From Hymenoscyphus infarciens (lineage: Eukaryota > Ascomycota > Leotiomycetes > Helotiales > Helotiaceae), in NCBI GenBank assembly GCA_001414345.1, contig LLCB01000011.1:186001-250000 (forward strand): a DNA stretch of 64,000 nt, given 5' to 3'. Positions 11,665 to 23,514 of this stretch are shown here, piece after piece. Positions within the stretch are counted from its first letter, which is position 1, and each line of letters opens with the position of its first letter. The notes below the pieces were generated by a model that did no database searches, was not told the origin of the DNA, and worked only from the letters and a program-made list of their open reading frames with translations. The translations under genes were made by a program, and so were the position numbers.

Positions 11665-12029
11665 TATAATAGTATGCCGTCTTATATAGCTAATATTACG
11701 TAGTATATACCGTATATATTAGCTTTTAGTAGTTGTTGTTTTATATTATCTAATTTAGAAAGGTTACGTACGTTTATACGTCTATCTAGACTTTTAGACG
11801 TACTTCGTAGAGTTTAGGCTTTTGTATTAGCCGACGTATATCGTTGTTTAGTTTCGTACCTCTTTTTATATTATCTAAAACCTCTTATATATAGCAGCCT
11901 ACTTCTAGAGTTAGAAAAGGCTAGTTTAGCTTTTTCTTCTATATTAAAGCTTAGTATTTATATACGTTATTCTATTATACGTACTCCTATATACCTCTAC
12001 TATAGTTATATATATTTTATACTATTATA
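11665..12029 (+). repeat. 5' LTR of element 2 (365 bp)
   Basis: Direct repeat of 15074-15438. It is longer than the element 1 LTR because of a segment near 11765-11815 that element 1 lacks (GTCTATCTAGACTTTTAGAC region). Confidence 0.88.
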
Positions 12030-12364
12030 TAAAAAGGCTAAACTCTTCTTTACTAGTAACGGCATTTATAATATCTCTTCGAGCTTTTTATTGCTTTTGT
12101 TTCGCTTTAGGCCTAAATTAGTCTATTACGATATTATTCTTAAATAGCTAGGATTCCAGAGATCTCCTAGACAGCTAGTAATATTAGGGTTTAGTATCGG
12201 TTTTAGATAGCTAGTAAAAATCGTGTCTTATACGTTACGGGATTTAAATACGCTAAGTGTTTAGAATCCTAATAACCCTCTCTGTACAGGGACTGCTGTA
12301 TATAGGTTCGGTGAATAAGTCGACTATCACCAAAAGTCATCGCGAAGGCTTCTGAATCTGCTCT

Positions 12365-12384
12365 TCCCCCCCCCCCCCCCCCGA
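12365..12384. repeat. Poly-C tract in element 2
   Basis: A run of about 17 C lies in the gag-like leader of element 2, where element 1 has only about eight C (near 7045). It is probably a homopolymer expansion. Confidence 0.8.
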
Positions 12385-13881
12385 CATCTTCGAAATGTTG
12401 AACCAGTTCTGCCACGAGGCGTTGAACGACCTTCCAGGGCCACCCCCCTTTTTGAAAGACAACCCTCTGAACCCTCTCCGATCCGCAACCGCACGCCAAA
12501 ACAACAAAGGCTTAGCCCTCTGAAGAGACAACCTTCTCAAATGCGGACCAGATGCGGACGATATGCGGACGAGAGATAGCGGCACACAAAGGACAAAACG
12601 ATCGGTTAGAGAGATGGAGGACAAAATCACAAGCGAACTTCGAAGTCAACCAAATCCCACCTCCGAACCCTCCCCGATCCGACCCTCATTCTTTGCTTTC
12701 ATACCCGAATTCAGACCCCTTTCGCTTAAGGGACACCGCTGCCCCTGATGCCTTCCTACCACTTCCCTCGAATCGGATACGAATCGGTCGAGATACGCTT
12801 TCCATCAAGACGAAACTCAGAAGCGAGCTCTTAGCTAAGTTATTGCTATCAATCCCGACCAAACATTATCCAACTCTACTTTGAACTTCCCTCGAACCAA
12901 AAGACTACGACTGCGGTTGCGAACCGAGTCCCCGCTGGTATAAAGGTTGAAAGAGATGGAAGTGGAATTAAGAAAAAGATTACGCTAAAGAAACGTTCGC
13001 TTTTCGAGTACGGCTATACTCAGAGAGAATAGCAATAGTTCTTCTATATGTAGGACATATACCTTAGCTCTAAAACGCGTCTACTACGCTTAAGAGACGC
13101 TGGAACTATAACCCTGGATAAGGAGAGATACTGAAGCACTAAATATTCAGAAACGACCACGCCTATCGATATTCAGTACTTTAGTTTAAAACACCCCTCC
13201 CTCCTTGTCTGATTCAGCTCTAAACTCCCCACGATCCGACAGTAACTCTTTTTCCGAAATCGGAAGATGAATAAGTCCTTAAGTACCTTAAAGAGAACGA
13301 GGCGGCCTACGGGCCTGAGCAATACAGTTTCATACGACTAGACATCCGAACTTAGATGCTACTGTATCTGTAACTGTCCCTTTGTTGTCCCGAACTTCGG
13401 ACAGCATTTTTAACATTCGGCAACAACTTCGCCTTTGACCAGCCGAAACTACCCTTTTTGTCGTCCTGAACTTCGGACAGCGTTTTCAACATTCGGCAAC
13501 AAACTCTTTTAACCAGCCGAAACTGCCCCTCCTCTTGTTATCCTAGACTTCGGACAACAATTTCAAACTTTGATAAAATTCGACATCAAGTCCTTTAACC
13601 AGCCGAAACCCCACCGACTCCGGCAAGGAGTCTTTCTTACTTTTATTACTTTCTTTTACTTCTGGCTGGACCCAGAAGTTTTATTCGAATTCGAATCAGA
13701 TGCGAATCGGTACGCTCTCGAAGTGAGCTCTTAACTGAGTTATCACTGCCAATCAACCGAACGACCTCCGACTCTACTCTGAATTCGCTTCCGACTTTAT
13801 TCTGAACTTTTTCAGACCTACACTCTTTTAGTAAATTCGAATCGGATGCGAATCGGTACGCCCTCGAAGTGAGCTCTTAAC

Positions 13882-14633
13882 CAGTGTAGTCGATAGTATT
13901 ATCGTGATAAAATACTACAGTATTTTAGATTAATATATTATCATAATATCCCAGTAGTACGTATCCAAATACGCTATAATACGATCGTAATATCGTGATA
14001 TTATACGGTATATCTTTTAATAACTCGTAAGCGCTAAAACCCACTTTTTCTCAAAATGAGGCTATTTACACTTTTTCTATATACTCTTTTATTACTTACT
14101 TATTAGACTAAAATAATCTTTATTCATCGATTTAGTTAATATTTACCTATAATTAAAGAGTAAAACTTAGTAGAATTCAATATACTAGTTTATTATATTC
14201 TAGCTAGTAATCTAACGTTATTATCGTCGAATTAGTACTTGGTGTTTTCATCTCGCACGGGCCACCTTTTTAACCTTATAATATTTAGGTTAATTTAAGA
14301 GCTATTTATATGATTCTTTTTTTGAAATACTCTATTTAAATAGATCTATAATTCTAGCTATTCAGCTATATATTTTTTATATTATACGCTATGCTATATA
14401 AAGCTAAAATAAAAGGCTAAAAAGAAGTAGAGTAAAATCCGAGGTAAAAAGCTTAAATATTATAGCTTAGTAATACCACGATATTATCATAATATCGATT
14501 AAAATACTAATAATATAAAGGATAATATTGTTGGATATCGTGGCATTTAAATGGTATAAATAGTACGTATTAAAGTGGGTTTCCAATAATATATCGTAGT
14601 GGTATAATATTCTAAATACTATCGACTACACTG
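13882..14633 (+). mobile_element. hAT-type MITE, copy A (752 bp)
   Basis: It has perfect 19-bp terminal inverted repeats, CAGTGTAGTCGATAGTATT, at both ends. Both flanks read CTCTTAAC (13874-13881 and 14634-14641), an 8-bp target duplication as made by hAT transposases. No transposase frame is present, so it is non-autonomous. It lies in a repeat unit of element 2 and therefore inserted after it. A second copy in the opposite orientation interrupts the NLR-like gene (38868-39639). Confidence 0.93.
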
Positions 14634-14686
14634 CTCTTAACTGAATTATCACTGCCTCTCAACCGAACGACCTCTGACTCTACTCT

Positions 14687-14762
14687 GAACTTTTGAACTT
14701 TTTGAACTTTTGGAACTTTTGAACTTCCGAACTTTTGAACTTTTGAACTTTGAACTTTTTCC
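14687..14762 (+). repeat. Short tandem repeat of GAACTTTT units
   Basis: About eight imperfect units of 8-11 bp built on GAACTTTT or GAACTTTTT run in tandem within the element 2 interior. The matching site in element 1 (about 8865-8895) has only two or three units, so the array has expanded here. Confidence 0.8.
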
Positions 14763-15073
14763 GACCTGTTAGATAGATCGGATCACACTCTTTTAGCAAA
14801 TGCTTGCTTTGATATTGAAGGATTGGAAACGAAGTCTCTATTTTGTAAGCATCTACGAACTGGGTCGGTTACGACTTAGAACTGACATCTCGTCTTGCTT
14901 ACGACATTACGATAAATAAAGCATCTTCGAACTCGGGTCAACTACGATTTAGACCCTAATCTACCTTTTCGCTTACGATAAATACGATAAATGTAACACT
15001 TACACTATCTCGATTCGACCTTGAACGATAAGAGACAGAAGACTCGGAACGAGTCTTTTTTAAGAGAGAGGGA

Positions 15074-15438
15074 TATAACAGTATGCCGTCCTATATAGCC
15101 GATATTACGTAGCATATACCGTATATATTAGCTTTTAGTAGTTATTGTTTTATATTATCTAATTTAGGAAGGTTACGTACGTCCGTATGTCTGTCTAGAC
15201 TTTCAGACGTACTTCGTAGAGTTCAGGCTTTTATATTAGCCGACGTATATCGTTGTTTAGTTTCGTACCCTTTTTTATATTATCTAAAACCTCTTATATA
15301 TAGTAGCCTACTCCTAGAGTTAGAAAAGGCTAGTTTAGCCTTTTCTTTCGTATTAGAGCCTAGTATTTACATACGTTATTCTGTTATACGCACTCTTATA
15401 TACCTCTATTATAGTTGTATATATTTCGTATTATTATA
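15074..15438 (+). repeat. 3' LTR of element 2 (365 bp)
   Basis: Same length as the 5' LTR; less RIPed at some sites (GTCCGTATGTCTG versus GTTTATACGTCTA). Confidence 0.88.
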
Positions 15439-15970
15439 AGTTCTAGAGCTTAGCTAGAGTAATTAAGGTAATATTACTATACTAGTTACTAATTAAAGAG
15501 TAGATAGATAGAGCTAACGATTTAATATACTAGAGAAAGAGATAGTATATATTAATAATACTTAATAGGCTAACTTCTCTCTTTATTAAGAAGTATTACT
15601 AATAGGTAAAGGAATTAATCTAGAAGGGAATCTATTAAAAGGAATATTAGTAGTAAATAATAATAGTAAGAATATCCTCCTTTATATACTTAGTATAATT
15701 AATAGCCTCTTTTTAGAGTATAAGAAGTACTTAATATAAATTATATAAGGTATATTTAAGCTAAGAGATCTCTACTACTTAGACGACGATACCTTTCTAA
15801 TTAATAACGACGAAAGTACTATCTCTTTTAATAAGGAAGCTAGTATACTAAATATTAGAGTAAAGAAGATACTAAAGGTCTTTAGATCTAATACTACTAA
15901 GTAGTCTTATTGCTTTCTAGTATATACTATATATATAATCTTCTTATTTAGCGGAAGTATCTACGTTTAG

Positions 15971-16141
15971 TATTAGTATAACTTATAGTTATAAAAGCGA
16001 TATAAAAAGAGTTATATTATCGTTCGTATATACCGAGTAAAGCTAGCTACGATACCTACTTAAGTAGCTCTTAAGCGAGACGTACGTATATCTACGTATA
16101 CTAATCTGAATCGCTATTTACCTCTTAAATATATACTAACA
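15971..16141 (-). repeat. Left LTR of element 3 (171 bp)
   Basis: Direct repeat of 22009-22179, differing only by transitions as far as I compared. Confidence 0.88.
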
Positions 16142-19100
16142 CTAGCACTTCTTTAAAAACGATAGAAGTTACTTAAAACTACTAAAAATCACATATCTGA
16201 TCTAACTAATTAGAGCTCTCTATTCCTTATCCTCGACTAATAAGGAGGCTTTATTTTAGTCTCTTATTTCGTTCCACCTACTCTATAAGATTGATGTCTA
16301 GCTTGTTAATATCGATTAACTTTTGTAGAGTATTATAGCAACTCTTTTTAGTTATAGTATCTATAGGATTACTCTTACTATTGATCTATTTAATCTTATT
16401 AATCTCTTTTAATTTATATACTTCTTATAGGTATATAATATTAATTATTAGTCGCTTCTCCTTAGTTATACTTAATTTAGCTATATATTTATAAATAGAC
16501 TTTGAATTAATATATACTATAAAGGGTATCTTAAATCCTAAGATGCTTTTGAAAGTCGATTTTATTAAAGCTATAGTGTTAAATCTAGAGCTTATTATAT
16601 ATAATTCTAATACTAAAATACTATAGATAACTCTTTTATATTTAGTAGAAGACTAATATAAGATGTTAGTATTATTATCTTTGTCTATAAGAGTAATAAC
16701 GTAACCGATTTATAATAATAAGTCCTTATTATTAGTAAATAATCTATTAATAAAAGCGTATAACTTTAGAGAAGATTTATCTAACTTAACGAATTTAAGT
16801 CCTCTTATAGTATTATTAATTTACTACTAAATTTGTTTATTAAAAAGGGAAATATCGTTATCTTAAGAATCGATAGTTTAGATAGTATATAATAAGTTAA
16901 AAGTAGTCTTAGGTTAAGATAACGTAGCTAAGTATATTCCTCTAGTATACTATATAATATATTAATCTTTAGTATCTACTATATATAATACCTCTTTTAT
17001 ATTAGATATCTTAGTTAGAACTTCTTATACTAAATTTAAGTATTTTACGTAATCTTAAGTAAGAGATATAGAGCTATTATAATACTTAGTAATTAGCCTT
17101 CTATTGAATTTAATTAGATAGTTAATAGTAAGCTCTTCTCTCTTCTTAGATATAAACCCGGCTTTGTTAATAGTAAGCTCTTCTTTATTAGTAAAAGCGT
17201 TATTGACGAGTATAAGAGTATTATTAGTTTAAAGGCCTACTATACTAAAAGGAGTATCTAACTTTACTTACTTATTATATTAGTATAACTTAGTATATAA
17301 AAGATAGAGGTTGAATATTAACTGTTCTATTATAAGCCTTAGAATATAGTATTTATAGTATATTATAAACTAATAATTACTAGCTTCTAGAATACTATAT
17401 AATAGCCTAATTACTTTAAAGAATATATCTTTCTATTAAGGATAACCTTTAGAAGAGTGTATAAAGAATTTCTGATTTAAGTTAGTTAAAGATTATATAT
17501 ATACTTATATAATATCTTGAATAAATACTCGTAAACCTAGAAGTATTATAATAAGTATAAGAATTATTCTCTAGCTTACTCTCTAAATTATAGGTGCTTA
17601 AGTAAGTATTAGTAACTTTCTAGTATTATTATATACTTAGATTACTAATCTTAACTTTATAAAAGTAAGTACTATACTCTTAAATTTAATATTATTTATA
17701 AAGCGTGTTCTAAATATTTAAGTATTAAGAGGTAATTCCTTCTAGGTAATAATCTTAAAAACACTATAATTAGTTAATCTATCGATCTTCTTTTATTATA
17801 ATTTAATATATATTATACTATTATTAGCTATAAAGACTTTAATATTATAAGATTTACTTAAATTAGTAAGAAAAGTTTTAATATTCTTAAGAGTAATATA
17901 GTCGATATTGTTAATAAAAGTGTCTAACTACTAGAATAACGCTTCGATATTATCTAGAGGCCTTAGATACTTTCGAGGCTATCTACGTCTACGCTTCTAG
18001 AGAGGTTCTAGTATAGTTTCTAGAACATCGGTGTTTTAGTAGATCTATGACTATCGAAGTCGGTATTAGAGAGAAGGCGAATATTATTTAATATCTTACC
18101 TACTCTATTACTTAAAAGTTCTCTCTTTTTTATAGAGTTATAGTATTATTTTAGATAGTGCTATACTAGAAACTTCCTTAGTTGCCGGTGCTATTCTAGA
18201 AGCTTTAGAAGTTTTAATAAAGTATAGCTTTATAACTATAGATTAAAACTTTATAGGACTACTTAGTAGTACTACGATATAGTTCTTATTCTTAATTCCT
18301 TAAAGAACAAAAGGTCTTATCTAAGACTTTATATACTCTCTCTATACTAAAACGTCTGAATTTAAAAGCAAGTTCTTAACTTAGTTAATCGGTCTATTTC
18401 GTATATTAAGAGCTTCTTTAACTTAGTAGGATATAATCTACTTTCGTACTTCTTAAGTAGTCTTCTTATAAGTCTCTAACCTTATAGAAATCGGTTATAA
18501 AGGTACGTTGTTTATAGTTATTCAAGTATATACTCTATATATTAATAGAGTAGAGACTAGACTATTTAGGCCTACTATATTATTAATTACTTTAAAGGCT
18601 ATTTAAAGTACTAAACTTTGTAAGAGATAAGGTTCTTATTTATATATAATATTATATACCTGTTAAATTAGTCTATAGTATCGTTCTACTATACTAATTA
18701 AATTATATACCTTAACTAGTATAGTTTTTACTATAGTACCTATTCTAGTAGTAGAGTATATAAAGTCCTTTCTAATAAAGTTTATCCTAGTATTTATAAT
18801 AATATAATTAAGAGGTCTAAGATATATATTAATCTAATATTTTTAGAAGACCTCTTATATAGTTATTGCTTTTATATCTAGTAAAAAGTTACCTACTTAA
18901 TACCTTATTACTTTATCTATATAGTATAAGACCGCCTACTTATTAAGGAAGAAAGTATTAATTAAAATACTATAATTAAATTCAAGGTTATTATAAAGAG
19001 TAAACTTAAATTAGCTAGGTAAACTTCTATGCTTTTAATAGTATTTATAAAATTTAATAAGATATTAAAAGATACCTTAGTTAATATAATATCTAGCTCT

Positions 19101-19399
19101 TTCTAGTACACGTTATAATCTTAGTACTAATATATAGCTAAATCGCCTATAAAGTCGTTAAATATTAATATTTATAAGAAATGTTAAGTACTCTTATATG
19201 AAGTTATATATAGCTTCATCCTAGAGTAGAAAAGGGTATCTAAATCGTTATATAATAGAGAACCTTTTAACTTCTAATCCTTTCTTATTCTTTTAAATAA
19301 GTACGTTTTAAAGATTATTTAGAGTAATATTTAGGTTATCTATATTATTAATATAAAGGATAAAAAGAGTATTAGATTATACTATATAGAATTTAGCTC

Positions 19400-19620
19400 T
19401 TCTAATTAGTATATTAACTATTATCGATCTTAAAAATAGAGTATATCTCTTACTAAACTAGATATTAAATTAACTCTTTATACCTTTATTAATTAAAATA
19501 CTTTTAATAAGTTTAATATATACTAGATATTAGTTATATTCTATACTTAACTTTTGAGCTACTCTAGTATTAATTATTATACTAAAGAAGTTCTCTTTTA
19601 TATATCTTTTAACTATTATT
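19400..19620 (-). pseudogene. Copia-type protease region, RIPed
   Basis: Read on the minus strand with in-frame stops, this stretch gives a pattern close to the aspartic protease of fungal Ty1/copia polyproteins: hydrophobic residues then INT, then an Ala-Gln-Lys segment, then a Tyr-Asn motif. The catalytic DTG appears as NTR, which G-to-A changes can explain. It is non-functional. The assignment rests on pattern memory and is moderate. Confidence 0.45.
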
Positions 19621-22008
19621 ATAAACACCTTCTCTATAAATTTATATATAACGTTAGAAGTATTATTTAGGTTATTTAGGTTTTATAAGATATATCTATT
19701 AATAGTATGTTTTTGTATTAAACTTATTAAATTTGTAGTAAGTTATTTAGTATTTAAATTATTAATAAATCTCGCGGAAGTAATATTATAATAGATAACT
19801 TCGTTATCTATACTAGTGTCTAATAAGTGACTATCTTCTTTTAATAGAGTAATAGCTTAAAGTGTCTCTAATATCTCCTCCTTCTAGGTACTCTAAGTAT
19901 ATACTATATTTATATTATATACCTTTCTAGTATACCTGTCTCGCTTCTCTTTAAAGTGTCTAGAATTCTTATTAGTCTATTTAGTAAAGTAATAGTCTTA
20001 CTCTTTTTAACTATAATCTTAAGATAAATAGTCGTCCTTTCTATATATATAATATATCTTCTTCTTCTTATATTAATCTATACTACTAAATTTATTTATA
20101 CTACTATATTATCTACTTTTATAGAAGTACCTTTTAGTTATTATAGTTTTATTTATAACTATCTCTAAGTAGACTTTTATATAAGATCAGATTAAACTTT
20201 ATAAGAGAGTAATAGTATTAGAAATCGAAGAGTCTTAGAGTAAGGTTAATATTATAATAGTATAATCTAGGACTTTTTCATATACTAAAATTAGCTTATT
20301 CGAAAACTAACTATTAGTACGAAAGTCGGTAGAGAGGGAAAATCTTAGTAAATTAAGTCTTAATAACATATTCTTAAAAGAGCTTAATATTAATACTCTA
20401 GATACTTATATTATCTCCTATAAATCGATGTTATTCTATTTAGATAATTAGCCTTTTTTATAAAGTTTATCTTTAAAGTATTATTATATAGACATAGATA
20501 AAACTTTAAAAGATTAATTAATATTTTTAATAAAAAGTATAGTATAAAAGTAATTTGAAACGTTGCCTTTTAGCATAGTAGAGAAGGTAAGAGAGTAAAT
20601 TGCTAGTAATACTCTACTTCTCTTATATATATTCTTAAATATTATAACTTTAATTATAAAGTTATCTTCTTTTCTACTATACTTTTAATTATCTTTATAT
20701 ACTTTTATAAGAGTGCCTAATATATAAGAGTAGTCTTAACCCTTTTAAGAATTTCGTAAAGTTAACTCTAGTTTAAAATATACTATATTTATTTATACTA
20801 GTAGTCTTCTACTAGGATTATTCTATTACTAATTATATTCTAGATACTTAGAGGTATTATTGAAATCGTTACTACTAGTATCTTTACTAAATTAATAAGA
20901 TATAAAGAAGGAGGTCCGATTATCTTTTAGTAGACCTAAAGATTAGATTAGAGGTTATACTAGATTACTTAGGTCTTTCCTTTTAGATAGCGGGATTAAA
21001 GTCGTCGAAGGTATTAGTTATTATTATTATTATTATATAGTAGAAGATTGTTATATAGAGGAAGATTATTATATAGTAAAAGCTTATAAAGCTTTATCTC
21101 TAGCCTTTATCTTAGATTAGGTGTTTTAAGTAATATTTTTAGCTAGAGGTTATTATTATTAGAGTTATTATTACTATAGCTTTTGTTATCTTTTAGCATA
21201 TTCTACTATATATTTATAACGAGATCTTAATTCTTTAGTACTAGCTCCTACTAATACTATATCTTTTAAGTCTTTATCTAGCTACTTAGTTTAGTTAACC
21301 TTAGTAGCGGTATTATATAGTACTTAAGATATAAGTATCTTATATCTATCTATCTCAACCTATATACCTCTTCTATAAAGTGTTTATTATAACTTAGTAG
21401 TAGTAGATTAGTAGATTTTAGTGAATTTATCTTAATTCTATCTTTTAAAGTCTACTTAAAATTCGTCTTAAAGAAGAAGGTCTTCGTTCTCTTCTTTAGC
21501 GTACTCCTCTTCTTATTCTACTATAAAAATCGTCTCTTCTGTTTATATTAACTTTAGCTTTAGTGCTAGCTTTAGAGCTTATTTTAGTGCTGAAGTTAAA
21601 GCCTTCGAAGTTGTTAGAATCGGTGCTAGTATATCTATTATGTTATAGATGTTATAGATGTTATTATTACTTAAATTAAATTTTAGATATTATCGAAAGT
21701 CCGTTTGTACTCTACTTTACTTAGTGGATTATAGGTGAAAGAGATATCAGGTTTCGGGTGAATAGGTGTCTTAGAGAGTATGAATTATCTCGGCGGATAA
21801 AAGGAGGTCGGTATTCGTAATCAGCGCTTTCTATCTTAAGAAGCGTTTATAGTATATTATCGAAAAGTTGTTTGAATAGTAGAAGGAGTTATAATCAGAG
21901 AAGAGGAGTCTACTAGTAATATTAAGTTTACTTTTATATAAGTATGCTCGTAGTAGAAATATACGAAGTAACTAAGTATCTATTCTAATCTATACGTCTA
22001 CTAATCAG

Positions 22009-22179
22009 TGTTAGTATGACTTATAGTTATAAAAGCAATGTAAAAAGAGTTATATTATCGTTTGTATATACTAAGTAAAGCTAGCTACGATGCCTACTTA
22101 AGTAGCTCTTAAGCGAGACGCACGTGTACCTACGTGTACTAATCTGAATCGCTATTTACCTCTTGAATATATACCGACA
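22009..22179 (-). repeat. Right LTR of element 3 (171 bp)
   Basis: Less mutated than the left copy; it keeps CACGTGTACCTACGTG where the left copy has TACGTATATCTACGTA. Confidence 0.88.
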
Positions 22180-22184
22180 TTTAG

Positions 22185-23037
22185 CTTAATAACTTTAACT
22201 ATAGAATTATAGGCTTAGTTAAGGATTATACCTAAGTAGAGGTAATCTAATTAGCGCTCTTCTAGTAGAAAAAGATAGTTAGTAGAAGTAGATTAAGAGA
22301 GGTAGAATTATAGGAGATATCTAAGAGTATAATTACTTAATACTATTAGACGAGAAGACTAGGCTATAGTAGTAGTAGAGGAGAAGGAAAAGGGAGTTAT
22401 TAAAGTTATAATCGAGATAGTGATATCTCTTTATAGACGTACTTTAAGGTAAGTAAACTAAGAGGTTATAAAGACCTAAATTATACTTAAATCTATCTAC
22501 TAAAAGAGGACGATAAGAGTAATAAGAAAGAGATAAGAAAGAGCTAAGAAGTTAGTATAGAAGGGACGATAGATAAGGACTATAGTAGTACTAATAAAGA
22601 TCTTTTACTCTAATTTATATCTTCTTATCTATACTCTTCTACGCTTATTTAATCGAATACTATAGTATTCTTCCCTTTATATAATATATTAAAACTATTA
22701 CTAGATATATTACTCTCCTTATTATCTCTTAAAGTATAGAAGGCGCTATTACTCTAATATTCTAATTATTTACTCTTAGAAAATATTAATAATATATTTC
22801 GATTTAGAGCGCTAATTAGGTATAAGAGCCTAGAAGTTTTATATATATTAAAGAACCTCTTATTAGCTACTAAATATAATAAGCTTTTAACTTTAAAAGT
22901 AAAGAATAATTTAAAAGCTAGCCTAATTAAGAAAGTTAATCTATGCTAAGGGACACCTTTCGTAGCTTCTCTACTTAGTTTTATACCTAAACTAAAGCCT
23001 AATAGCAATTAATACTAAATATACTATTTATTCTATC
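22185..23037. other. RIPed DNA between elements 3 and 4, no gene
   Basis: AT-rich DNA with stops in all frames. Purine-rich patches (about 22300-22560) suggest remains of a charged coding region, but I cannot classify it. Confidence 0.5.
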
Positions 23038-23514
23038 TATAATAGCACGAAATATATATAACTATAGTAGAGGCATATAGGAGTGCGTATAGTAGAATGA
23101 CGTATATAGATACTAGGCACTAATATAGAAGAAAACAATAACTATCCCTCTACTATACTAAATATAAACGTTTATATATAAGAAGGTTAGAAGCTTCTAA
23201 GTTCTAATAATAATAATAACCGAGCTCTGCCTAATATAGCTAATACTAAATAATAAGAGCTGAAAAGCTAAATATATAACCTCTAATCTTTTAAAAAGCT
23301 AAATATATAACATCTGAACCTTAATCCCTTTTATATATAAATGTTAGATATTAATACCTTTAGTACTTCGCTTATATAAGTATTAGTTATTTATAATCTT
23401 AGCTCTAGAGGTATTAGAGGTATTAGCACTGCTTAGAAGTATTAGTAGTTTTATAAATATCGACAATTTAGAATAGTACTATTATATAATAATCTAGGAT
23501 AGTATACTATTATA
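23038..23514 (-). repeat. Left (3') LTR of element 4 (477 bp)
   Basis: Direct repeat of 30617-31093. Its first 110 bp (plus strand) match the reverse complement of the LTR ends of elements 1 and 2 (CACGAAATA, AACTATAGTAGAGG, AGTGCGTA). Confidence 0.88.

Larger units (their letters stand above)
11665..15438 (+). mobile_element. Non-autonomous LTR retrotransposon, element 2, mosaic RIP
   Basis: Equal direct LTRs of 365 bp (11665-12029 and 15074-15438) are flanked by a perfect AGTTC duplication (11660-11664 and 15439-15443). A purine tract (AAGAGAGAGGGA) precedes the 3' LTR. LTR and interior are homologous to element 1, so it is the same family. The LTRs and leader are strongly RIPed, whereas 12300-13880 and 14640-15060 keep many CpA and TpG sites. 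The interior has no pol. A hAT-type MITE (13882-14633) inserted later. Removing it gives an element of about 3.0 kb, close in size to element 1. Confidence 0.92.
15971..22179 (-). mobile_element. Ty1/copia-like LTR retrotransposon, element 3, RIP-inactivated (6.2 kb)
   Basis: Equal 171-bp direct repeats (15971-16141 and 22009-22179) are flanked by a perfect TTTAG duplication (15966-15970 and 22180-22184). The right copy still starts TGTTAG and ends CCGACA. On the minus strand near 19620-19400 a broken frame resembles the aspartic-protease stretch of fungal copia polyproteins: an INT(G/R)-type site followed by Ser/Tyr-rich residues, from an ancestral DTGA. That and the gag-like charged region near the right LTR suggest minus-strand orientation. 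The rest is too mutated to read. Element boundaries are firm; the superfamily is less so. Confidence 0.85.
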
